From Apium graveolens (lineage: Eukaryota; Streptophyta; Magnoliopsida; Apiales; Apiaceae): 64,000 nucleotides of DNA. Both the position numbers and the translations under genes were made by a program. The stretch covers positions 52,551-116,550 of the forward strand of contig NW_027417650.1 of the NCBI RefSeq assembly GCF_009905375.1, in the 5' to 3' direction. The notes beneath the pieces were generated by a model, which was given only the letters and a program-made list of their open reading frames with translations, was not told the DNA's origin and ran no database searches. How positions within the stretch are numbered: position 1 is the stretch's first letter; each line of letters opens with the position of its first letter. Below are positions 11,230 to 21,604 of the stretch, piece by piece.

Positions 11230-11242
11230 AAGGTGGGTAGAT
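11230..11242 (+). other. Polypurine-tract-like sequence 5' of LTR3
   Basis: AAGGTGGGTAGAT directly precedes the third LTR start and is identical to the copy at 4710. Confidence 0.65.
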
Positions 11243-11895
11243 TGTAATATCCCATATTTTCAGATATTATTATTATAATTATTTGGAATTATTTATGTGA
11301 TTTTATGTGAATTTTGGTGAATTATCTGATAATTGGAATTGATGTTTGGGTGTTTATATGTGATATTATTTGAGTATTTGAACTTTTATATGTCCAGAAT
11401 AAAATTATTTTTATGACTTTATAATTACAATAATTATTTTTGGGATTAATTTCACCTGCACGTTGATTCGTATAATTGATAAAAGCGGGTATAAATTGTG
11501 TTTTAAAATTTATTTTAAAATTTCGAAAATAATGTTTTTATAAACTTGGGGATATTTGTAACATTTTAAGACTATTTTTGTAATTTTCTGAATTTGTTTA
11601 AAGTTCGACCCGGTTCGTTAATTACGGGATTCGTGGATAAACCGGGCCTCAAAATTCATATTTATCTGTTTAAACACGTGACAGTCTAGGAGTGGGCTGC
11701 GTTTTTGGTTGTTACACGTGTTAGTTAAAAGGAAAAAGAAATAGCAATCAATTAACCCACCCCTGTTTATTCAGCAACATCAATCTCTCTACATGTCTCG
11801 ACTCTCTCTCCCCCTTATCTCTCCCTCTCGTTTTCTTTTGTTCAATTTCCTGCGAGTTTCCCCTGCGATTTTCTCCCTCGCGGCTGTTTTCAATT
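11243..11895 (+). repeat. LTR3, first 653 bp, truncated by satellite
   Basis: This matches LTR2 positions 4723-5375 with no difference seen in the lines compared. It stops after CGGCTGTTTTCAATT; LTR2 continues CATTTTCCGG, whereas here the sequence passes into a satellite monomer. The missing 4.77 kb is not seen elsewhere in the window. Confidence 0.88.
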
Positions 11896-11902
11896 TTTGG
11901 AC
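11891..11902. other. LTR-satellite junction with CAATT microhomology
   Basis: CAATT at 11891-11895 fits both the LTR (TTTTCAATTCATTTT) and the satellite (AGTCAATTTTTGG). After it the sequence follows the satellite, with one mismatch (GGACAC for GGCCAC). No target-site duplication or LTR end is at the junction. Confidence 0.75.
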
Positions 11903-12296
11903 ACATTTTGGCTCTAATCAATCATGTAAGTGACTTCTCACCATATTAGAGTCATTTTGCACCTTATAAGAGTCACTTGCCATCATATATTGGTACAATT
12001 AACATGTTAACATCATGTACATACAATTAGAAATCCTTTACCACCTCTTTGTGCCACATTCATACGAGTCAATTTTGTTCCACATATTGGTTCTAATTAA
12101 CCATGTAAGTCACTTTTCACCATATTAGAGTAATTTTGCACCCTATATGAATCACTTTCCACAATCTATTTGTATAATTAACATGTTAACATCATATACA
12201 TCCAATTTGATATCCTTTCCAGGGAATCCCCACCTCTTAGTTCCACTTTCATACAGGTCAATTTTGTTCCATATTTTGGTTCTAATCAACCATGTA

Positions 12297-12358
12297 AGTC
12301 ACTTTTCAACATATTAGAGTCACTTTGCACCCTATAAGAGTCACTTTCCACCATACAT
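12297..12358 (+). repeat. Three 21-bp subrepeats within a monomer (representative)
   Basis: In this C monomer, 12297-12317, 12318-12338 and 12339-12358 are tandem copies of one unit. Each begins AGTCACTTT and continues (T/G/C)CA(A/C)C, and the first two end in TATTAG or TATAAG. The same threefold structure is seen in the monomers I examined, so the monomer probably grew in part from a shorter tandem repeat. Confidence 0.75.
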
Positions 12359-13417
12359 ACAACAATTAACATGTTAACATTATATACATCCAATTTGACA
12401 TCCTTTTACCACCTATTAATGTCACTTTCATACAAGTTAATTTTGTTCCACATTTTGGCTCTAATCAACCATTTAAGTCTCTCTTCACCATATTAGAGTC
12501 ACTTTGCACCCTATAAGAGTCAGTTGTCATCATATATTGATGCAATTAACATGTTAACATCATTTACATGTAATTAGACATCCTTTAACCACCTCTTGGT
12601 ACCCATTTCCTACAAGTTAATTTTGGGCCACATTTTGGCTCTAATCAATCATGTAAGTGACTTCTCACTATATTAGAGTCACTTTGCACCTTATAAGAGT
12701 CACTTGCCATCATATATTGGTACAATTAACATGTTCACATACCACCTCTTAGTGCCACATTGATAGAAGTCAATTTTGGTCCACATTGTGGTTCTAATTA
12801 ACCATGTAAGTCACTTTTCACCATATTAGAGTCATTTTGCACCCTATATGATTCACTTTCCACAATCTATTAGTATAATTAACATGTTAACATCATATAC
12901 ATCCAATTTGACATCTTTTTACCACCTCTTAGTTACAATTTCATACATGTCAATTTTGTTCCATATTTTGGTTCTAATCAACCATGTAAATCACTTTTCA
13001 ACATATTAGAGTCACTTTGCACCCTATAAGAGTCATTTTCCACCATACATACAACAATTAACATGTTAACATTATATATATCCAATTTGACATCCTTTTA
13101 CCACCTATTAATGTCACTTTCATACAAGTTAATTTTGTTCCACATTTTGGCTCTAATCAACCATGTAAGTCACTTTTCACCATATTAGAGTCACTTTTTA
13201 CTCTATAAGAGTCACTTGTCACCATATGTTGATACAATTACCATCTTAACATCATGTACATGCAATTAGACATCCTTTAACCAACTCTTGGTACCCCTTT
13301 CCTACAAGTCAATTTTGGGCCACATTTTGGCTCTAATCAATCATGTAAGTGACTTCTCACCATATTAGAGTCACTTTGCACCTTATAAGAGTCACTTGCC
13401 ATCATATATTGGTACAA

Positions 13418-13442
13418 TTAACATGTTAACATCATGTACATG
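13418..13442. other. Paired palindromes in the satellite monomer (representative)
   Basis: TTAACATGTTAA (13418-13429) and CATGTACATG (13433-13442) are perfect palindromes three bases apart in this A monomer. The first is in most monomers of all types. The second is typical of A and D monomers; B and C have TATATACATCC there instead. Confidence 0.75.
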
Positions 13443-14756
13443 CAATTAGAAATCCTTTTACCACCTCTTAGTGCCACATTCATACAAGTCAATTTTGGTC
13501 CACATTTTGGTTCTAATTAACCATGTAAGTCACTTTTCACCATATTAGAGTCATTTTGCACCCTATATGATTCACTTTCCACAATCTATTAGTATAATTA
13601 ACATGTCAACATCATATACTTCCAATTTCACATCTTTTTACCACCTCTTAGTTCCAATTTCATAAAGGTAAATGTTGTTCCACATTTTGGTTCTAATCAA
13701 CCATGTAAGTCACTTTTCACCATATTAGAGTCACTTTGCACCCTATAAAAGTCATTTTCCACCATACATACAATAATTAGCATGTTAACATTATATATAT
13801 CCAATTTGACATCCTTTTACCACCTATTAATGTCACTTTCATACAAGTTAATTTTGTTCCACATTTTGGCTCTAATCAACTATGTAAGTCACTCTTCACC
13901 ATATTAGAGTCACTTTTTACTCTATAAGAGTCATTTGTCACCATATATTGATATAATTACCATGTTAACATCATGTACATGCAATTAGACATCCTTTAAC
14001 CAACTCTTGGTACCCCTTTCCTACAAGTCAATTTTGGGCCACATTTTGGCTCTAATCAATCATGTAAGTGACTTCTCACCATATTAGAGTCACTTTGCAC
14101 CTTATAAGAGTCACTTGCCATCATATACTGGTACAATTAACATGTTAACATCATGTACATACAATTAGAAATCCTTTACCACCTCTTAGTGCCACATTCA
14201 TACGAGTCAATTTTGTTCCACATTTTGGTTCTAATTAACCATGTAAGTCACTTTTCACCATATTAGAGTCATTTTGCATCCTATATGAGTCACTTTCCAC
14301 AATCTATTTGTATAATTAACATGTTAACATCATATACATCTAATTTGATATCCTTTTACCACCTCTTAGTTCCACTTTCATACAGGTCAATTTTGTTCCA
14401 CATTTTGGTTCTAATCAACCATGTACGTCACTTTTCACCATATTAGAGTCACTTTACGCCCTATAAGAATCACTTTCGACCCTACATACAACAATTAACA
14501 TGTTAACATTATATACATCCAATTTGACATCCTTTTACCACCTATTAATGTCACTTTCATACAAGTTAATTTTGTTCCACATTTTGGCTCTAATCAACCA
14601 TGTAAGTCACTTTTCACCATATTAGAGTCACTTTGCACCCTATAAGAGTCACTTTCACCATATATTGATACAATTAACATGTTAACATCATGTACATGCA
14701 ATTAGACATTCTTTAACCACCTCTTGGTACCCCTTTCCTACAAGTTAATTTTCGGC

Positions 14757-16583
14757 CACATTTTGGCTCTTATCAATCATATAAGTGACTTCTCACCATA
14801 TTAGAGTCACTTTGCACCTTATAAAAGTCACTTGCCATCATATATTGGTAGAATTAACATGTTCACATCATGTACATGCAATTTGATATCCTTTTACCAC
14901 CTATTAATGCCACTTTCAAACAAGTTAATTTTGTTCCACATTTTGGCTCTAATCAACCAAGTCACTTTTTTTTTTTTTTTTGCTAAATAACCAAGTCACT
15001 TTTCACCATATTAGAGTCACTTTGCACCCTACAAGAGAGACTTCTCACCATATATTGATACTACTAACATGTTAACATCATGTACATACAATTAGACATC
15101 CTTTAACCATCTCTTGGTACCCCCTTTCCTACAAGTCAATTTTGGGCCACATTTTGGCTCTAATCAATCATGTAAGTGACTTTTCACCATATTAGAGTCA
15201 CTTTGCACCTTATAAGAGTTACTTGCCATCATATATTGGTACAATTAATATGTTAACATCATGTACATGCAATTAGAAATCCTTTTACCACCTCTTAGTG
15301 CCACATTCATACAAGTCAATTTTGGTCCACATTTTGGTTCTAATTAACCATGTAAGTCACTTTTCACCATATTAGAGTCATTTTGCACCCTATATGATTC
15401 ACTTTCCACAATCTATTAGTATAATTAACATGTCAACATCATATACTTCCAATTTGACATCTTTTTACCACCTCTTAGTTCCAATTTCATACAGGTAAAT
15501 GTTGTTCCACATTTTGGTTCTAATCAACCATGTAAGTCACTTTTCATCATATTAGAGTCACTTTGCACCCTATAAGAGTCATTTTCCACCATACATACAA
15601 CAATTAACATGTTAACATTATATATATCCAATTTGACATCCTTTTACCACCTATTAATGTCACTTTCATACAAGTTAATTTTGTTCCACATTTTGGCTCT
15701 AATCAACCATGTAAGTCACTTTTCACCATATTAGAGTCACTTTTTACTCTATAAGAGTCACTTGTCACCATATATTGATACAATTACCATCTTAACATCA
15801 TGTACATGCAATTAGACATCCTTTAACCAACTCTTGGTACCCCTTTCCTACAAGTCAATTTTGGGCCACATTTTGGCTCTAATCAATCATGTAAGTGACT
15901 TCTCACCATATTAGAGTCACTTTGCACCTTATAAGAGTCACTTGCCATCATATACTGGTACAATTAACATGTTAAGATCATGTACATACAATTAGAAATC
16001 CTTTACCACCTCTTAGTGCCACATTCATACGAGTCAATTTTGTTCCACATTTTGGTTCTAATTAACCATGTAAGTCACTTTTCACCATATTAGAGTCATT
16101 TTGCATCCTATATGAGTCACTTTCCATAATCTATTTGTATGATTAACATGTTAACATCATATACATCTAATTTGATATCCTTTTACCACCTTTTAGTTCC
16201 ACTTTCATACAGGTCAATTTTGTTCCACATTTTGGTTCTAATCAACCATGTACGTCACTTTTCACCATATTAGAGTCACTTTGCGCCCTATAAGAATCAC
16301 TTTCCACCCTACATACAACAATTAACATGTTAACATTATATACATCCAATTTGACATCCTTTTACCACCTATTAATGTCACTTTCATACAAGTTAATTTT
16401 GTTCCACATTTTGGCTCTAATCAACCATGTAAGTCACTTTTCACCATATTAGAGTCACTTTGCACCCTATAAGAGTCACTTTCACCATATATTGATACAA
16501 TTAACATGTTAACATCATGTACATGCAATTAGACATCCTTTAACCACCTCTTGGTACCCCTTTCCTACAAGTTAATTTTCGGC
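14757..16583 (+). repeat. Higher-order unit U1, 10 monomers
   Basis: Order: A' D' ABCD ABCD. A' is recognised by GGCTCTTATCAATC and TGGTAGAATTAAC, D' by CCTACAAGAGAGAC. Length is 1827 bp including a 34-bp insertion in D'. It shares private changes with U3, such as AAGAGTTACTTGCC and AACCATCTCTTGG. Confidence 0.8.
14955..15003 (-). mobile_element. Tiny poly(A) retroposed insertion with target-site duplication
   Basis: Other D' monomers read AACCAAGTCACTTTTCACC without a break. Here AACCAAGTCACTTTT occurs twice (14955-14969 and 14989-15003), separated by further T residues and GCTAAAT. The T run totals 16 (14966-14981). On the minus strand this is ATTTAGC plus a poly(A) tail flanked by an 11-15 bp duplication, the signature of a severely 5'-truncated LINE-mediated insertion. 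The target on that strand, GTG/AAAAG, suits an L1-type endonuclease. Confidence 0.7.
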
Positions 16584-19094
16584 CACATTTTGGCTCTTAT
16601 CAATCATTTAGTGACTTCTCACCATATTAGAGTCACTTTGCACCTTATAAAAGTCACTTGCCATCATATATTGGTAGAATTAACATGTTCACATCATGTA
16701 CATGCAATTTGATATCCTTTTACCACCTATTAATGCCACTTTCAAACAAGTTAATTTTGTTCCACATTTTGGCTCTAATCAACCAAGTCACTTTTCACCA
16801 TATTAGAGTCACTTTGCACCCTACAAGAGAGACTTCTCACCATATATTGATACTACTAACATGTTAACATCATGTACATGCAATTAGACATCCTTTAACC
16901 ACCTCTTGGTACCCCCTTTCCTACAAGTCAATTTTGGGCCACATTTTGGCTCTAATCAATCATGTAAGTGACTTTTCACCATATTAGAGTCACTTTGCAC
17001 CTTATAAGAGTCACTTGCCATCATATATTGGTACAATTAACATGTTAACATCATGTACATGCAATTAGAAATCCTTTTACCACCTCTTAGTGCCACATTC
17101 ATACAAGTCAATTTTGGTCCACATTTTGGTTCTAATTAACCATGTAAGTCACTTTTCACCATATTAGAGTCATTTTGCACCCTATATGATTCACTTTCCA
17201 CAATCTATTAGTATAATTAACATGTCAACATCATATACTTCCAATTTGACATCTTTTTACCACCTCTTAGTTCCAATTTCATACAGGTAAATGTTGTTCC
17301 ACATTTTGGTTCTAATCAACCATGTAAGTCACTTTTCATCATATTAGAGTCACTTTGCACCCTATAAGAGTCATTTTCCACCATACATACAACAATTAAC
17401 ATGTTAACATTATATATATCCAATTTGACATCCTTTTACCACCTATTAATGTCACTTTCATACAAGTTAATTTTGTTCCACATTTTGGCTCTAATCAACC
17501 ATGTAAGTCACTTTTCACCATATTAGAGTCACTTTTTACTCTATAAGAGTCACTTGTCACCATATGTTGATACAATTACCATCTTAACATCATGTACATG
17601 CAATTAGACATCCTTTAACCAACTCTTGGTACCCCTTTCCTACAAGTCAATTTTGGGCCACATTTTGGCTCTAATCAATCATGTAAGTGACTTCTCACCA
17701 TATTAGAGTCACTTTGCACCTTATAAGAGTCACTTGCCATCATATACTGGTACAATTAACATGTTAACATCATGTACATGCAATTAGAAATCCTTTTACC
17801 ACCTCTTAGTGCCACATTCATACAAGTCAATTTTGGTCCACATTTTGGTTCTAATTAACCGTGTAAGTCACTTTTCACCATATTAGAGTCATTTTGCACC
17901 CTATATGATTCACTTTCCACAATCTATTAGTATAATTAACATGTCAACATCATATACTTCCAATTTGACATCTTTTTACCACCTCTTAGTTCCAATTTCA
18001 TAAAGGTAAATGTTGTTCCACATTTTGGTTCTAATCAACCATGTAAGTCACTTTTCACCATATTAGAGTCACTTTGCACCCTTTAAAAGTCATTTTCCAC
18101 CATACATACAATAATTAGCATGTTAACATTATATATATCCAATTTGACATCCTTTTACCACCTATTAATGTCACTTTCATACAAGTTAATTTTGTTCCAC
18201 ATTTTGGCTCTAATCAACTATGTAAGTCACTTTTCACCATATTAGAGTCACTTTTTACTCTATAAGAGTCATTTGTCACCATATATTGATATAATTACCA
18301 TGTTAACATCATGTACATGCAATTAGACATCCTTTAACCAACTCTTGGTACCCCTTTCCAACAAGTCAATTTTGGGCCACATTTTGGCTCTAATAAATCA
18401 TGTAAGAGACTTCTCACCATATTAGAGTCACTTTGCACCTTATAAGAGTCACTTGCCATCATATACTGGTACAATTAACATGTTAACATCATGTACATAC
18501 AATTAGAAATCCTTTACCACCTCTTAGTGCCACATTCATACGAGTCAATTTTGTTCCACATTTTGGTTCTAATTAACCATGTAAGTCACTTTTCACCATA
18601 TTAGAGTTATTTTGCATCCTATATGAGTCACTTTCCACAATCTATTTGTATAATTAACATGTTAACATCATATACATCTAATTTGATATCCTTTTACCAC
18701 CTCTTAGTTCCACTTTCATACAGGTCAATTTTGTTCCACATTTTGGTTCTAATCAACCATGTACGTCACTTTTCACCATATTAGAGTCACTTTACGCCCT
18801 ATAAGAATCACTTTCCACCCTACATACAACAATTAACATGTTAACATTATATACATCCAATTTGACATCCTTTTACCACCTATTAATGTCACTTTCATAC
18901 AAGTTAATTTTGTTCCACATTTTGGCTCTAATCAACCATGTAAGTCACTTTTCACCATATTAGAGTCACTTTGCACCCTATAAGAGTCACTTTCACCATA
19001 TATTGATACAATTAACATGTTAACATCATGTACATGCAATTAGACATTCTTTAACCACCTCTTGGTACCCCTTTCCTACAAGTTAATTTTCGGC
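16584..19094 (+). repeat. Higher-order unit U2, 14 monomers
   Basis: Order: A' D' followed by three ABCD tetramers, 2511 bp. A' starts at 16584 and D' at 16762. It is nearly identical in layout to U3, U4, U6 and U7. Confidence 0.85.
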
Positions 19095-21604
19095 CACATT
19101 TTGGCTCTTATCAATCATATCAGTGACTTCTCACCATATTAGAGTCACTTTGCACCTTATAAAAGTCACTTGCCATCATATATTGGTAGAATTAACATGT
19201 TCACATCATGTACATGCAATTTGATATCCTTTTACCACCTATTAATGCCACTTTCAAACAAGTTAATTTGTTCCACATTTTGGCTCTAATCAACCAAGTC
19301 ACTTTTCACCATATTAGAGTCACTTTGCACCCTACAAGAGAGACTTCTCACCATATATTGATACTACTAACATGTTAACATCATGTACATGCAATTAGAC
19401 ATCCTTTAACCATCTCTTGGTACCCCCTTTCCTACAAGTCAATTTTGGGCCACATTTTGGCTCTAATCAATCATGTAAGTGACTTTTCACCATATTAGAG
19501 TCACTTTGCACCTTATAAGAGTTACTTGCCATCATATATTGGTACAATTAACATGTTAACATCATGTACATGCAATTAGAAATCCTTTTACCACCTCTTA
19601 GTGCCACATTCATACAAGTCAATTTTGGTCCACATTTTGGTTCTAATTAACCATGTAAGTCACTTTTCACCATATTAGAGTCATTTTGCACCCTATATGA
19701 TTCACTTTCCACAATCTATTAGTATAATTAACATGTCAACATCATATACTTCCAATTTGACATCTTTTTACCACCTCTTAGTTCCAATTTCATACAGGTA
19801 AATGTTGTTCCACATTTTGGTTCTAATCAACCATGTAAGTCACTTTTCATCATATTAGAGTCACTTTGCACCCTATAAGAGTCATTTTCCACCATACATA
19901 CAACAATTAACATGTTAACATTATATATATCCAATTTGACATCCTTTTACCACCTATTAATGTCACTTTCATACAAGTTAATTTTGTTCCACATTTTGGC
20001 TCTAATCAACCATGTAAGTCACTTTTCACCATATTAGAGTCACTTTTACTCTATAAGAGTCACTTGTCACCATATATTGATACAATTACCATCTTAACAT
20101 CATGTACATGCAATTAGACATCCTTTAACCAACTCTTGGTACCCCTTTCCTACAAGTCAATTTTGGGCCACATTTTGGCTCTAATCAATCATGTAAGTGA
20201 CTTCTCACCATATTAGAGTCACTTTGCACCTTATAAGAGTCACTTGCCATCATATATTGGTACAATTAACATGTTAACATCATGTACATGCAATTAGAAA
20301 TCCTTTTACCACCTCTTAGTGCCACATTCATACAAGTCAATTTGGTACACATTTTGGTTCTAATTAACCATGTAAGTCACTTTTCACCATATTAGAGTCA
20401 TTTTGCACCCTATATGATTCACTTTCCACAATCTATTAGTATAATTAACATGTCAACATCATATACTTCCAATTTGACATCTTTTTACCACCTCTTAGTT
20501 CCAATTTCATAAAGGTAAATGTTGTTCCACATTTTGGTTCTAATCAACCATGTAAGTCACTTTTCACCATATTAGAGTCACTTTGCACCCTATAAAAGTC
20601 ATTTTCCACCATACATACAATAATTAGCTTGTTAACATTATATATATCCAATTTGACATCCTTTTACCACCTATTAATGTCACTTTCATACAAGTTAATT
20701 TTGTTCCACATTTTGGCTCTAATCAACTATGTAAGTCACTTTTCACCATATTAGAGTCACTTTTTACTCTATAAGAGTCATTTGTCACCATATATTGATA
20801 TAATTACCATGTTAACATCATGTACATGCAATTAGACATCCTTTAACCAACTCTTGGTACCCCTTTCCTACAAGTCAATTTTGGGCCACATTTTGGCTCT
20901 AATAAATCATGTAAGAGACTTCTCACCATATTAGAGTCACTTTGCACCTTATAAGAGTCACTTGCCATCATATACTGGTACAATTAACATGTTAACATCA
21001 TGTACATACAATTAGAAATCCTTTACCACCTCTTAGTGCCACATTCATACGAGTCAATTTTGTTCCACATTTTGGTTCTAATTAACCATGTAAGTCACTT
21101 TTCACCATATTAGAGTCATTTTGCATCCTATATGAGTCACTTTCCACAATCTATTTGTATAATTAACATGTTAACATCATATACATCTAATTTGATATCC
21201 TTTTACCACCTCTTAGTTCCACTTTCATACAGGTCAATTTTGTTCCACATTTTGGTTCTAATCAACCATGTACGTCACTTTTCACCATATTAGAGTCACT
21301 TTACGCCCTATAAGAATCACTTTCCACCCTACATACAACAATTAACATGTTAACATTATATACATCCAATTTGACATCCTTTTACCACCTATTAATGTCA
21401 CTTTCATACAAGTTAATTTTGTTCCACATTTTGGCTCTAATCAACCATGTAAGTCACTTTTCACCATATTAGAGTCACTTTGCACCCTATAAGAGTCACT
21501 TTCACCATATATTGATACAATTAACATGTTAACATCATGTACATGCAATTAGACATTCTTTAACCACCTCTTGGTACCCCCTTTCCTACAAGTTAATTTT
21601 CGGC
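19095..21604 (+). repeat. Higher-order unit U3, 14 monomers
   Basis: A' D' plus three tetramers, 2510 bp. It has GAGTTACTTGCC and AACCATCTC variants in common with U1, and a GGTACACATTTT variant (near 20346) in common with U6, so units are mosaics. Confidence 0.85.

Larger units (their letters stand above)
10148..11242 (+). mobile_element. Internal region 2 of the retroelement
   Basis: This second copy of the internal region (1095 bp) matches 3629-4722. I saw a single 1-bp insertion, GAATACATGAAGG near 10928 against GAATACAGAAGG near 4408. It has the same primer site, purine tract and lack of coding capacity. Confidence 0.78.
1..11895 (+). mobile_element. Tandem LTR-retrotransposon cluster (LTR-int-LTR-int-LTR), non-autonomous, LARD-like
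   Basis: Sequence from position 1 recurs from 6531, and the match continues until 11895, where satellite DNA takes over. The repeated unit is an LTR plus a short internal region. The LTR begins TGTAATATCC and ends GGCGTTACA. Each LTR end is followed by a TGGTATCAGAGC primer-binding site, and each LTR start is preceded by a purine-rich tract. Three LTRs and two internal regions share one orientation. No reading frame resembles gag, protease, reverse transcriptase, RNase H or integrase, so mobility would need proteins from another element. In known families, initiator-tRNA-Met priming and the TGTAAT...TTACA ends suit Ty3/gypsy chromoviruses of Tekay/Del type; that assignment is inferred. LTR-LTR unequal recombination is the likely source of the tandem state. 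Target-site duplications cannot be tested, because one end is outside the window and the other is truncated. Confidence 0.85.
11902..14756 (+). repeat. Satellite block I: four ABCD tetramers
   Basis: Sixteen monomers read ABCD four times, starting at 11902, 12629, 13321 and 14040. This edge block has more private changes than the next one. They include a GC-rich insertion in the B monomer near 12219 and a 27-bp deletion in the A monomer near 12742. There is no A' module here. Confidence 0.8.

Noticed and set aside
6531..11895. Second unit as an independent insertion of the same element
   Set aside because: The central LTR is shared and no target-site duplication separates the units, so tandem duplication by recombination is the simpler reading.
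13240..13260. The ACCATCTTAACATC variant as a separate monomer type
   Set aside because: It is a point-change variant of D that appears at intervals; the rest of the monomer is ordinary D.
16658..16867. A 69-codon open frame repeated identically at 21680, 25964 and 28476
   Set aside because: It lies wholly in the A'D' satellite module and recurs because the higher-order unit recurs. It has no domain or plausible gene context.
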